Shown here: positions 18,715 through 28,955 of the stretch, in pieces
Layout of the letters: every line of letters begins with the position of its first letter
Numbering within the stretch: the first letter of the stretch is position 1
Source of the DNA: Mesobacillus foraminis
GTDB taxonomy: Bacteria > Bacillota > Bacilli > Bacillales > Cytobacillaceae
DNA: 64,000 nt
Reading direction: 5' to 3'
Assembly (NCBI RefSeq): GCF_004340465.1
Contig: NZ_SLVV01000012.1
Location: 148,465-212,464 of the forward strand
Made by a program: the position numbers and the translations under genes
The notes under the pieces: model-generated
Told to the model about the DNA's origin: nothing
Databases searched by the model: none
What the model saw: the letters and a program-made list of their open reading frames with translations, nothing else

Positions 18715-18728
18715 TGTTCACGTGTGCA
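18715..18728 (+). promoter_or_regulatory. LacI-type operator upstream of uxaB
   Basis: TGTTCACGTGTGCA shares its first nine bases with the exuR operator at 17658 and lies 7 bases before the AGGAGG of uxaB. The repeated sequence in two positions of one locus supports a common regulator, most simply ExuR. Confidence 0.6.
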
Positions 18729-18747
18729 AATATTAGGAGGGTGGATT

Positions 18748-20214
18748 ATGAAAAGCCTTAATAAAGAGATTTATAGAAACTATGAAACTTATCCGGAAAA
18801 AGTGCTCCAGTTCGGTGAAGGAAATTTTTTAAGGGGATTTGTGGACTGGCAGATTCAAGTTTTGAACGAAGAGGCCGATTTTAACGGAAGTGTTGTCGTC
18901 GTTCAGCCAAGAGGATCTGAAAAAATTGAAAGACTTAACAAGCAGGATGGGCTCTATACGCTTTATCTGCAAGGAATGAAGGATGAACAGGAAGTAGATG
19001 AACACCTGGTCATTCACTCGATCAGCAGAGGAATCAACCTGAATGCAGATTATGATGCATATATGGAGCTTGCAGCGAGTCAGGATCTTCGATTTGTTGT
19101 CTCGAATACCACTGAAGCCGGCATTGTATTCAACTCGGAAGACAAGCTGGAGGACAGGCCGCAAAGAACATTTCCCGGCAAGCTTGCTGCCTTTCTGTAT
19201 TACAGGTATAAGGCTTTTAAAGGTGACGAAAGCAAAGGATGCATCATCATTCCGTGCGAGTTAGTCGAAGATAACGGCGGTAAAGTGAAGGGAGCAATCC
19301 TTCAGTATGCAGCCCATTGGAATCTTGAGGAGGGATTTGTCAATTGGATCCATGAGGCAAATACCTTCTGTTCAAGCCTGGTTGACCGCATTGTCCCCGG
19401 TTTCCCGAAAGATTCCTATCAAGAAAAAACGGAGCAGCTTGGATATCTTGACGAACTGATGGTCACAGGGGAGCAGTACCATCTTTGGGTGATTGAAGGG
19501 CCGGCTTGGGTGAAAGATGAACTGCCATTTGAAAAAACGAAACTGAATGCAAAAATTGTAGACGATTTGACTCCTTACCGGACCAGGAAGGTGAGAATCT
19601 TAAACGGCACTCATACGGCCATGACGCCTGTAGCTTATTTATGCGGCTTGGACAGTGTAGCAGATGCCGTCAACCATAAGGAGGTCGGAGCATTTGTCAG
19701 AGAGCTGATTGCCGAGGAAATCCTGCCAACTCTTGAAGGGTCGGCGGAGGAGCTCAATACCTTTGCCATAGATGTTCTTGACCGCTTTAAAAATCCATAT
19801 ATAAAACATTATTTAATGAGTATATCCCTAAATTCAATTTCCAAGTTCAGAACCAGGGACCTTCCTACATTGCTGGAATACGTAACCCGGAGGAAAGCCG
19901 TTCCAAAGAGAATGACCTTTTCCCTTAGTGCGCTCATCTACTTTTATAAGGGGAATAGAAACGGAGAAAAAATAGAGCTTCAGGACGATCAAGAGATCCT
20001 GCAATTCTTCAGTAATCTATGGGAGAAATATAATAGAGAAGAGATTGCTATAAAGGAGCTGGCAAGAACAGCGTTGGCCGAGGAATCTCTTTGGGGTCTG
20101 GACCTTACTTCCATCCCACAATTGGAACAGACGGTGACAGCCTATCTGGAGGACATGGAGCAATTAGGGATGCAGAGGGCCCTTGAAGAATTAACAGGTG
20201 CATCCATAAAATAA
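18748..20214 (+). CDS. uxaB: Tagaturonate reductase (altronate oxidoreductase)
   Basis: 488-residue cytoplasmic member of the mannitol/long-chain polyol dehydrogenase family. It reduces D-tagaturonate to D-altronate with NADH. The N-terminal Rossmann part starts with VLQFGEGNFLRGFVDW (residues 18-33), then SNTTEAGI; the catalytic C-terminal part has RKVRILNGTHTAMTP and KNPYIKHYLMSISLNSISKF. The start is ATG 18748, with AGGAGG at 18735-18740; the frame extends upstream only over the operator region. It lies 13 bases before uxaA. Its substrate-forming partner UxaC is not in the window. Confidence 0.95.
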   Translation: MKSLNKEIYRNYETYPEKVLQFGEGNFLRGFVDWQIQVLNEEADFNGSVVVVQPRGSEKIERLNKQDGLYTLYLQGMKDEQEVDEHLVIHSISRGINLNADYDAYMELAASQDLRFVVSNTTEAGIVFNSEDKLEDRPQRTFPGKLAAFLYYRYKAFKGDESKGCIIIPCELVEDNGGKVKGAILQYAAHWNLEEGFVNWIHEANTFCSSLVDRIVPGFPKDSYQEKTEQLGYLDELMVTGEQYHLWVIEGPAWVKDELPFEKTKLNAKIVDDLTPYRTRKVRILNGTHTAMTPVAYLCGLDSVADAVNHKEVGAFVRELIAEEILPTLEGSAEELNTFAIDVLDRFKNPYIKHYLMSISLNSISKFRTRDLPTLLEYVTRRKAVPKRMTFSLSALIYFYKGNRNGEKIELQDDQEILQFFSNLWEKYNREEIAIKELARTALAEESLWGLDLTSIPQLEQTVTAYLEDMEQLGMQRALEELTGASIK

Positions 20215-20227
20215 GGGGGAGAAAAAC

Positions 20228-21721
20228 ATGAAAGCGTTTTTGAAAATAAATGAAAACGATAACATCATTCTGGCATTGAGGGACCTGGAAAAAGGAGAAA
20301 TCCTCCATATTGACGGAGAAACTGTTCAATTAAAAGAAGATATACAAAGGGGGCATAAAATTGCCTTAACAGAAATCAACGAGAACGATCATATAATCAA
20401 ATACGGCTTCCCTATTGGCCATGCACTCACGACTGTATCTCCTGGGGAGCATGTGCATACCCACAATACCAAAACAAATTTATCAGGAACCCAGGAATAT
20501 CATTACACACCAAAGCAGTCAGCAAATCCGTACACAAATAAAAATCGGATGTTTAAAGGGTACAGGCGGAAAAATGGCAAGGTGGGCATCCGGAATGAAC
20601 TGTGGATTGTCCCAACAGTGGGATGTGTAAATGGAATTGCAGAAAAAATCCTGAAGCGGTTTGAAAAAGAAGTCGGCGATATCTCCCCATTTGACAATGT
20701 ACTCGTCTTAAAGCATAACTACGGCTGTTCCCAGCTGGGAGATGACCATGAAAATACAAAGCAGATTTTGCTGAACGCTGTTAACCACCCGAATGCAGGA
20801 GGTGTGCTGGTTTTAGGACTTGGCTGTGAAAATAATGAACTTCCCGAATTTAAAAAGGCGCTCGGCGAAATAAATGAAGATCGGGTGAAATTTCTTGTTT
20901 CCCAGGCCGTTACCGATGAAATTGAAGAAGGAGTAAAACTTGTCAAAGAAATTTATGAAAGTATCCAAAATGACAAGCGTGAGGATATCCCTCTGTCTGA
21001 GTTGAAAATCGGCTTGAAATGCGGGGGATCTGATGGATTTTCAGGGATTACGGCCAATCCGCTCTTGGGTAAATTCTCCGATTACCTTATAGCACAAGGC
21101 GGCACAACCGTGCTCACCGAGGTTCCTGAAATGTTTGGAGCGGAAACGATACTGATGGAACGGGCTGTCAATGAAGAGGTATTTCATAAAGTCGTTGATT
21201 TGATCAATGATTTTAAAGACTATTTTATCAAGCATGACCAGCCAATCTATGAAAATCCATCACCTGGCAACAAGGCAGGAGGCATAACCACCCTGGAGGA
21301 CAAATCGCTCGGATGTACACAGAAGGCCGGCATATCGCCTGTCGTCGATGTATTGAAATATGGCGAGGTTCTCAAGCGTAATGGATTAAATCTGCTGAGT
21401 GCGCCAGGGAACGATCTGGTTGCTTCCACAGCCCTGGCTTCCGCGGGATGTCAAATCGTGTTATTTACAACAGGGCGTGGGACGCCTTTTGGGACATTTG
21501 TTCCGACGATGAAGATATCTACGAATACACAAATCCATGAGGCAAAACCTCACTGGATTGATTACAATGCCGGAATGATGCTTGAAGACGGGGTTTCCTC
21601 TGAATGGGTTCTGGACGATTTTGTAAACTATATCATCAAAGTTGCAAGCGGAGAATGGGTTAATAATGAAAAGAACGATTTCAGGGAAATAGCCATCTTT
21701 AAAAGCGGCGTAACCCTGTAG
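20228..21721 (+). CDS. uxaA: Altronate dehydratase
   Basis: 497-residue cytoplasmic Fe-dependent dehydratase converting D-altronate to 2-keto-3-deoxy-D-gluconate. An N-terminal SAF domain (residues 1-90; HALTTVSPGEHVHTHN) is joined to the UxaA catalytic domain (110-497) with GVCN-like GCVNGIAEKI, HNYGCSQLG, LGCENNE, KCGGSDGFSGITANP and FTTGRGTPFGTFVPTMKI. ATG 20228 follows AAGGGGGAG. Co-transcribed with uxaB, and its product feeds kdgK and kdgA at 51.8-53.5 kb. Confidence 0.96.
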   Translation: MKAFLKINENDNIILALRDLEKGEILHIDGETVQLKEDIQRGHKIALTEINENDHIIKYGFPIGHALTTVSPGEHVHTHNTKTNLSGTQEYHYTPKQSANPYTNKNRMFKGYRRKNGKVGIRNELWIVPTVGCVNGIAEKILKRFEKEVGDISPFDNVLVLKHNYGCSQLGDDHENTKQILLNAVNHPNAGGVLVLGLGCENNELPEFKKALGEINEDRVKFLVSQAVTDEIEEGVKLVKEIYESIQNDKREDIPLSELKIGLKCGGSDGFSGITANPLLGKFSDYLIAQGGTTVLTEVPEMFGAETILMERAVNEEVFHKVVDLINDFKDYFIKHDQPIYENPSPGNKAGGITTLEDKSLGCTQKAGISPVVDVLKYGEVLKRNGLNLLSAPGNDLVASTALASAGCQIVLFTTGRGTPFGTFVPTMKISTNTQIHEAKPHWIDYNAGMMLEDGVSSEWVLDDFVNYIIKVASGEWVNNEKNDFREIAIFKSGVTL

Positions 21722-21843
21722 TATATTTTCCTTACGCCAACCCCAATGAGAGAAAGGTTCCAGGTGAGACAGGCGTCTGCAGAGCAGTGAGGGAATTGGA
21801 AGGTCAATATAAGTAACGGCGAACCAAGAAGGGAGTAAAATCA

Positions 21844-22743
21844 ATGTCTCAAAAAAGGCTGAAGGATATCCATTTACGGGATCCGTTCATCCTCGCAGAT
21901 GATGACAGCAAAAAATATTATCTATATGGTTCCATTGGCCAAAATGTCTGGGAAGGAAAAGCAATTGGATTTGACGTATACATTAGTGAGGATCTTGAAA
22001 CTTGGGAAGGTCCCTTGCCGGCATTCAGGCCTTCTCCCGAATTTTGGGCAGATCGGCACTTTTGGGCTCCGGAGGTTTACTGCCTGAACAGTCGTTACTA
22101 TATGTTCGCCAGCTTCAAGGCTGATCATGCTGGACGTGCCACGGGTGTCCTTGTTTCTGATCATCCAGCCGGTCCGTTCAAGCCGTATGTCAGAGCGCTG
22201 ACGCCAGAGAACTGGGAATGTCTGGATGGAACATTGTATATAGAGGACGAAAAGCCCTGGATGGTTTTTTGCCGCGAGTGGGTAGAGGTGAAAGATGGAG
22301 AGATGTATGCAGTCCGTCTTCTCCCTGATTTGTCGGGACCGGCGGGTGAGCCTGTTCTCCTGTTCAAAGCATCAGAGTCAAAATGGGCCGAGGGTGTTGG
22401 AGAGGGAAATGAAAATTATGTTACGGATGGGCCATTCCTGCATGTGTTAAAAAATGGGGACCTTGCGATGCTATGGTCAACCATCGGGAAGAGCGGATAT
22501 ACAATGGGGCTCGCCCGTTCTGCCAGCGGTTCTGTCGAGGGGCCCTGGGTGCAGGACCAGGATCCTTTATTTTCGGAAAATGGAGGGCATGGAATGCTGT
22601 TTACAACATTTGAAGGGGATTTGATGCTTACTATTCATCAGCCAAATCAACATCCAAATGAGCGCCCGGTTATTTTCAAGGCATTTGAAAAAGATCAAAA
22701 CCTCAGAATATACATGCAAGGAAAGGAGGAAAAGACATGCTGA
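21844..22743 (+). CDS. GH43 family glycoside hydrolase
   Basis: 299-residue five-bladed beta-propeller hydrolase with no signal peptide. HLRDPFILADDD carries the likely catalytic base Asp near residue 13; HFWAPEVY, LDGTLY and TDGPFLHV are further GH43 landmarks. GH43 enzymes mainly remove arabinose or xylose (arabinan or arabinoxylan side chains). A cytoplasmic location implies action on imported arabino-oligosaccharides, as expected for pectin side chains. ATG 21844 follows AGAAGGGAG. The last 7 bases overlap the next oxidoreductase gene, so the two are translationally coupled. Confidence 0.88.
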   Translation: MSQKRLKDIHLRDPFILADDDSKKYYLYGSIGQNVWEGKAIGFDVYISEDLETWEGPLPAFRPSPEFWADRHFWAPEVYCLNSRYYMFASFKADHAGRATGVLVSDHPAGPFKPYVRALTPENWECLDGTLYIEDEKPWMVFCREWVEVKDGEMYAVRLLPDLSGPAGEPVLLFKASESKWAEGVGEGNENYVTDGPFLHVLKNGDLAMLWSTIGKSGYTMGLARSASGSVEGPWVQDQDPLFSENGGHGMLFTTFEGDLMLTIHQPNQHPNERPVIFKAFEKDQNLRIYMQGKEEKTC

Positions 22744-23729
22744 ACATTGGAATCATCGGGACAGGCTGGTTCAGCAAAGTGCACGCAAACATTTTGTCCG
22801 AGATCGAAGGGGTGCGTGTAAAAGCGGTTTGTGGGACGAGTACAGAAAAAGCCGAATCCTTTGCGCTTGAATTTGATGGTGCGAGAGGATATGGAGTCTT
22901 AGAAGAGATGCTTGAAACAGAGAACCTGGATGCTGTTTATGTATGTGTCCCGCCATTTGCCCACGGGGACATCGAAATGGAGCTGATTAGCCGGGGAATC
23001 CCTTTTTTCGTGGAAAAGCCATTAGCCGCTGATCTTGAAACCCCTGGGCGCATCATTTCCGCTCTTCGGGAAAAGCCTGTGATTACTTCAGTGGGATATC
23101 ATTTCCGATACCGGGATGCTGCAATCAAATTAATGGAGGAATTAAAAGGATGTCAGCTCGGAATGGTAACAGGCTATTGGATGGGATCAATGCCAGCCGT
23201 CCCTTGGTGGAGGAACCAGGAAAAATCAGGCGGACAATTCATCGAACAGACGACTCACCTGCTGGACCTGCTGAGGTATTCAGCCGGTGAGGCAGAAGAA
23301 GTTACAGCCGTATTTGGGAACAAAGTCATGCATGAAAAGCATGAAAACGTAACAGTTTCCGATATAGGCTCCGTGATTGTGAAAATGAAAAATGGGACTA
23401 TAGCAACGCTGACAAACACTTGTATTCTTCCTGATGGCGTTTCTGCTATCGGACTGGACTACTATCATGACAACGGAATATTAAAGCTGAATCAAGAAGG
23501 ATTAATTAAAAGTGAGCGGGACGTAACTATTAAATGGAAGGACCGGGATAATCCCTATATCCGGGAAAATCGTGCGTTCATTCAGGCGGTTGAGAGTGGA
23601 AATTCTTCTGGTATCCTATCAGACTATCATGATGCATACCAGACTCAAAAGGTGGCGCTGGCTGCCTTAAAATCCGCTGAAACAGGGGTCACAGTCAAAC
23701 TGGAAGATATAAATAAAAATATAGTATAA
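22737..23729 (+). CDS. Gfo/Idh/MocA family NAD(P)-dependent oxidoreductase (3)
   Basis: 330-residue dehydrogenase. The Rossmann fold has NIGIIGTGWFSKVHA (residues 2-16), VCVPPFAHGD and FVEKPLAAD (the conserved Lys), followed by a C-terminal domain with GGQFIEQTTHLLDLLRY (catalytic His-type motif). ATG 22737 overlaps the GH43 stop and is preceded by AAAGGAGG. Unlike the copy at 6158 it is intact. The substrate is not identifiable; coupling to GH43 suggests a sugar freed from pectin side chains. Confidence 0.88.
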   Translation: MLNIGIIGTGWFSKVHANILSEIEGVRVKAVCGTSTEKAESFALEFDGARGYGVLEEMLETENLDAVYVCVPPFAHGDIEMELISRGIPFFVEKPLAADLETPGRIISALREKPVITSVGYHFRYRDAAIKLMEELKGCQLGMVTGYWMGSMPAVPWWRNQEKSGGQFIEQTTHLLDLLRYSAGEAEEVTAVFGNKVMHEKHENVTVSDIGSVIVKMKNGTIATLTNTCILPDGVSAIGLDYYHDNGILKLNQEGLIKSERDVTIKWKDRDNPYIRENRAFIQAVESGNSSGILSDYHDAYQTQKVALAALKSAETGVTVKLEDINKNIV

Positions 23730-23740
23730 CCAATAACAAG

Positions 23741-23812
23741 AACCGATATCACTGTTTTTTATACAATGATGTCGGTTTTTTATATGGGTAAAAAGTAAAT
23801 ATTCATTACACT
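23741..23812 (+). promoter_or_regulatory. Tandem 21-bp T-tract operator and -10 box upstream of kinase 2 (site A)
   Basis: TCACTGTTTTTTATAC (23749-23764) and TGTCGGTTTTTTATAT (23770-23785) are 21 bp apart; TACACT begins at 23807, 22 bp after the second repeat. The same stretch also forms an inverted repeat (AACCGATATCA / TGATGTCGGTT, 23741-23777, then TTTT), so it may double as the terminator of the preceding operon. Equivalent sites are at 27533, 43018 and 46196. The proposed binder is the YesN-type regulator at 25893. Confidence 0.65.
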
Positions 23813-23850
23813 AAAATAAGGAATTACCGGAAAAGCGGTTTCTTTATTTC

Positions 23851-23864
23851 GGAAAGCGCTTTAA
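23851..23864 (+). promoter_or_regulatory. Candidate cre (CcpA) box
   Basis: GGAAAGCGCTTTAA has the palindromic core AAAGCGCTTT of a cre site. It lies about 30 bp downstream of the transcription start proposed for site A, where CcpA would act as a roadblock. Confidence 0.6.
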
Positions 23865-23910
23865 AATGTAGGTAGACCAAGTTTCTAGTCCGCAGCATCG
23901 AGAGGGGTCC

Positions 23911-24057
23911 ATGCACGATAAAGGGGTTTACCATTTATTGTACCTGAATGTAGTCAAAGAGTGTACGACCGCTGTTAAAGCTGTCAGCCTGGTACATGCC
24001 AATGACACTTCAGCTTCAACAGCTGCTCCTCCACTTTTGCCTGTTGCGTGTCATTGA
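23911..24057 (+). other. Possible 48-codon ORF in the leader of kinase 2
   Basis: An open frame starting MHDKGVYHLLYLNVVKE with GAGAGGGG a few bases upstream, ending at TGA 24055-24057. No family is recognised and the spacing to the start is short. It sits in the roughly 400-base stretch (23730-24127) between the oxidoreductase and kinase genes, which otherwise holds site A and a cre box. It may be a leader ORF, a remnant, or chance. Confidence 0.25.
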
Positions 24058-24127
24058 AAAGGAATCAAAGCAGCAGGCTGTAAACGACTTAAAATCCATT
24101 GATCAGCTAAGGAGCTTTATAATTTAC

Positions 24128-25891
24128 ATGAAAAAAATTTGGTCCTACATTTCAACGATCTATAAAAATTCAAAGCTGAATGTAAAACTTTTTATTACCA
24201 TAACCCTTATTATGGTGATTACATTAGTATTTGTACTGGCAGGTTTGCAATATGCATTTTCTCTGTATGATGAGCAAATTTATGCGAAATCATCCCAGGT
24301 CCTGATGATGTCGTCCAATAGTATTGAAGAGGAGCTTAAAAGGGTTGAAGAGGTTAGCTTTAATATAGCGATGGATCCGCAGATACAGAAAAACCTATTG
24401 GAACTGCAAGGAGACGTCAATGGCTACGATTTTTACCGGATTGAACAGGATATCGAAGAAGAACTGGCGAGCTATGTTGGATCAGAAAGGTATATTCAGT
24501 CGATTTATTTATATGATGCCGGTGGCAGGGAATTCTTGGCAGGATCGAGCAGCAATCCAATAAGAGAAATCGATAAGTATCTCGCGCTTAACGAGGCAGT
24601 TAAGTATGAAGGAAAAAATCATTGGATGGAACGGGACGGGTATAACCAGTATTTAAGCTCAGTCCGCCTTATACGTTCGTATAAGAACCTTAACTTTGAA
24701 AATATCGGAAAACTATTGATTCGTGTTGACCTGGACCAGATTATTAGCAGTCTGCCAAAAACACGGGGAGAAATTGCGGGCAATATTGTCATGACAAAAG
24801 GCGAGCAGGTTTTCTATTCTGAAAAAGAACAAATGAACGTGGTAAGTAACTTTCCATTCCGGACGAAGAAGGAACAAGGCTACCATATTGAAAATATCAA
24901 AGGTGAAAGATATTTTGTCAACTACATCACTACTGATTTTGAGAACTGGACCTATTGGAGCATCATCCCTTTCAATCTGATGTTCTCTAAGGTGACAGCT
25001 GCCAAATATTCCTTGGTGCTGGTTTTTATGTTAATGTTCGTGATTCTCATATCTCTAGGTTTTAAGTTTTTAAGGAGAATAACCAATCCGATTGAGGATT
25101 TGGTTACGACCATGCAGGATGTACAAAGAGGAAACTTTAATGTAGCAGGTTCATTGAATCCATCACTGGTTTATGAAGATGAAGTTGGAATTCTGTACAG
25201 GAATTTTAAGACCATGATCGAGAGAATCGATGAACTGATAAAAGAGAACTACTCTAAACAGCTTTTAATAAAAGAAACTGAGTTTAAAGCATTGCAGGCT
25301 CAAATAAATCCTCATTTCCTCTACAACACACTAGAGTCGGTGAATTGGCTGGCGAAATCAAATAAGCAAAAGCAAATCTCCAGCATGGTGGAGGCATTGG
25401 GCCACCTTTTGCGAAATTCCATTAACTTTAATGAAGATATCATTACATTGGAGAAAGAGCTCGAGATAGTCAACAGCTATCTAACGATTCAAAAATACCG
25501 GTTCGAAGACCGTCTCGAATTCCAAATGGATATCCCGTCAAATGTAATACAATGCAAGATTCCAAAGTTAACCCTGCAGCCGCTCCTTGAAAATTCTTTC
25601 ATTCATGCGGTTGAGCCTTCGCTCGGTTCCTCTGTCATAAAATTAACCGCTTACCAGGAGGAGGATCATCTTTGCATTCGAATTGAAGACGATGGTCCAG
25701 GCATTGATCCATTAATTATTCAAAAAGTAAAAGAAGGCAAGGTTAAACCAAAAGGAACTGGAATAGGGCTGAATAATATTGACGAACGAATCCGGCTTGG
25801 CTTCGGTGAGCAATATGGGCTAAAGGTTGAAAATCTTTCGGGCAAGGGGACTGTGATAACGGTTGTCCTGCCTTTTGAAACGAGGTGTTAA
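24128..25891 (+). CDS. YesM-type sensor histidine kinase (pair 2)
   Basis: 587-residue membrane sensor kinase. Membrane segments at about 18-42 and 293-314 enclose an extracellular Cache-like sensor; a HAMP domain (315-370) and a LytS/YesM-class kinase domain follow, with phospho-acceptor His396 in INPHFLYNTL, LTLQPLLENSFIHA, DDGPGI and GTGIGLNNIDERI. The frame is open for 44 codons upstream, but ATG 24128 begins the normal basic-plus-hydrophobic N-terminus and has AAGGAG 13 bases before it (rather long spacing). Probably autoactivated through site A. The stop lies directly before the start of its partner regulator. Confidence 0.92.
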   Translation: MKKIWSYISTIYKNSKLNVKLFITITLIMVITLVFVLAGLQYAFSLYDEQIYAKSSQVLMMSSNSIEEELKRVEEVSFNIAMDPQIQKNLLELQGDVNGYDFYRIEQDIEEELASYVGSERYIQSIYLYDAGGREFLAGSSSNPIREIDKYLALNEAVKYEGKNHWMERDGYNQYLSSVRLIRSYKNLNFENIGKLLIRVDLDQIISSLPKTRGEIAGNIVMTKGEQVFYSEKEQMNVVSNFPFRTKKEQGYHIENIKGERYFVNYITTDFENWTYWSIIPFNLMFSKVTAAKYSLVLVFMLMFVILISLGFKFLRRITNPIEDLVTTMQDVQRGNFNVAGSLNPSLVYEDEVGILYRNFKTMIERIDELIKENYSKQLLIKETEFKALQAQINPHFLYNTLESVNWLAKSNKQKQISSMVEALGHLLRNSINFNEDIITLEKELEIVNSYLTIQKYRFEDRLEFQMDIPSNVIQCKIPKLTLQPLLENSFIHAVEPSLGSSVIKLTAYQEEDHLCIRIEDDGPGIDPLIIQKVKEGKVKPKGTGIGLNNIDERIRLGFGEQYGLKVENLSGKGTVITVVLPFETRC

Positions 25892-25892
25892 G

Positions 25893-27446
25893 ATGGCTTA
25901 TAAAGTATTATTGGCCGATGATGAAAGAATTATAGTAGAAGGAATTTCAAGTGTAATAGATTGGGAGGCACTGGATACTGAACTGGTAGCGACTGCCAGG
26001 AACGGGATTGATGCGTACGAGAAGATCGTCCAGCACCGGCCGGACATTGTGATAAGTGATATCAGAATGCCAGGAATGGACGGCCTCAGTCTCGTAGCTA
26101 AGGTTCATGAAGAATATCCTTCTATTAAATTTATCCTCTTATCAGGATTCAGTGAGTTCGAATACGCGCGGACGGCGATGCAGTTTGGCGTAAAAAGCTA
26201 TCTGCTGAAGCCCTGCAATGAGGATAGAATCACAGAAGCTTTAACTGGAATAATTGCAGAATTAAAGGATAAAAAAGAAAGTGAGACCTTTATACAGAAG
26301 CTACGGGAAAATTATAAAAAAGCCCAGCCCTATATTAAATCCCAGCTGTTAACGGAATTCCTGTCCACAAAGATTCATTCCAATAGGGATCTTTCCTACT
26401 ATCAGCAGCTATTTGACAGCAATATTGATGAACTGCAGGTAAGGCTTATCCTGTTTCGGCTCGAAGGCGATTTTTCCTATGAGCATATTTTTGCAGTGAA
26501 AAATATAGGTGCGGAAATATTTGATTCCCCCCTACTCAATACAAATATAGGTGAATTGGCTGTGTTTCTGCTTGAGGATGAGCAAGGCACCGACAGCCTC
26601 CAGGAGCAAATTGACCAGATAAGAGAGCGCCTTCATGAGTACTATAAAATCGATACCACTGTTGCAATTAGTGAAGGAAATCATATCCAAAATGCCCGGA
26701 GGCTCTATCTTGAGGCGCTGGAGTGTCTGGAACACCGTTTTTATTTAGGGGAAGGAAGCATTATTACTAAAAAGGATATTCTGCATGGGAATCCGGAAAG
26801 CCATAATGACATCATCGTTGATGAGCAGCAGATCAGCATAAAGGTTAAGTCCGGTCATGTTGAGGACGTATGTGAGGAGATAGATGCATTCTTTCAAAAG
26901 ATGGCGGAGTTCAGGTTGGGCATACCTATGACAAAATCCTATTGTGTACAGCTTTACCTCGCCATTGTTCAGACAGGAGATACAGATCGTATGCAGGACT
27001 ATCTGATGGGGACATCGGCGCTTCTGGCAATGGATACGGTACAGCAAATGAAAGACTATATTGAAGCAAGGGCAAAGGAATTGACTCTGGAGTATTACAG
27101 CCGCTATAAATCAAAACAATCATCGGTAATCAACAAGGTCATTAGCATAGTTGAAGATAATTTTGGGAATCCCGACCTGTCTCTTAAAATGATTGCAAAT
27201 GAGATTTTGTACATGAATCCCGACTATCTTGGAAAGCTGTTTAAACAAGAAACCGGGCAGCGTTTTTCATCCTTCCTCACAAAACTGAGAATTGAAAAAG
27301 CAGTTGAGTATATTCAGGAAATGGACGATGTCAAAGTTGTTACTCTAGCAGAAATGATTGGATTTGGTGACAACCCTCAATATTTCAGTCAAGTGTTTAA
27401 AAAGCAAACCGGGTATACTCCTTCTGAATATCGGAAGGTTACCTAG
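25893..27446 (+). CDS. YesN-type response regulator with AraC DNA-binding domain (pair 2)
   Basis: 517-residue response regulator. REC domain residues 1-120: ADDE at 8-11, phospho-acceptor Asp56 (ISDIRMP), SGFSEF, LLKPCN. A long central domain of about 290 residues is followed by a C-terminal AraC-type double helix-turn-helix (about 415-517; YMNPDYLGKLFKQETG and EMIGFGDNPQYFSQVFKKQTGYTPSEYR). The start is ATG 25893 with GAGGTG at 25882. The best candidate for binding the 21-bp tandem T-tract sites upstream of its own operon, the orphan binding protein, GH42 (2) and GH105 (2). Confidence 0.93.
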   Translation: MAYKVLLADDERIIVEGISSVIDWEALDTELVATARNGIDAYEKIVQHRPDIVISDIRMPGMDGLSLVAKVHEEYPSIKFILLSGFSEFEYARTAMQFGVKSYLLKPCNEDRITEALTGIIAELKDKKESETFIQKLRENYKKAQPYIKSQLLTEFLSTKIHSNRDLSYYQQLFDSNIDELQVRLILFRLEGDFSYEHIFAVKNIGAEIFDSPLLNTNIGELAVFLLEDEQGTDSLQEQIDQIRERLHEYYKIDTTVAISEGNHIQNARRLYLEALECLEHRFYLGEGSIITKKDILHGNPESHNDIIVDEQQISIKVKSGHVEDVCEEIDAFFQKMAEFRLGIPMTKSYCVQLYLAIVQTGDTDRMQDYLMGTSALLAMDTVQQMKDYIEARAKELTLEYYSRYKSKQSSVINKVISIVEDNFGNPDLSLKMIANEILYMNPDYLGKLFKQETGQRFSSFLTKLRIEKAVEYIQEMDDVKVVTLAEMIGFGDNPQYFSQVFKKQTGYTPSEYRKVT

Positions 27447-27532
27447 AAGCCGGGCAGAGCATATTGGGATGATAAAGACATAAGTCCTTTTATAGCAAAA
27501 ATTAATAATTAAATTGGAGGGCAAAGCACACT

Positions 27533-27617
27533 TCACTGTTTTTTAAACGAGGATATCGGTTTTTTACACCAGGATATCTGTTTTTTTGATTTTAAATTGT
27601 CGGAATATCTGTAAAAT
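27533..27617 (+). promoter_or_regulatory. Triple 21-bp T-tract operator and promoter of orphan binding protein (site B)
   Basis: TCACTGTTTTTTAAAC (27533), TATCGGTTTTTTACAC (27554) and TATCTGTTTTTTTGAT (27575) are three direct repeats at exactly 21-bp steps, about two helical turns. The last ends at 27590, abutting a poor -35 (ATTTTA 27589-27594); TAAAAT at 27612-27617 is the -10 after 17 bp. The layout fits activation by an AraC-type protein contacting polymerase at the -35. Confidence 0.75.
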
Positions 27618-27620
27618 TAG

Positions 27621-28955
<1,335 letters not shown>

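Noticed and set aside
23741..23781. Pure Rho-independent terminator after oxidoreductase 3
   Set aside because: The inverted repeat is real, but the same bases form a 21-bp direct repeat matching three other promoters, so an operator is at least as likely; noted as dual.
24000..24127. N-terminal extension of kinase 2 to the ATG at 23996
   Set aside because: The extension lacks a ribosome binding site, and the normal basic-plus-hydrophobic N-terminus begins at ATG 24128.
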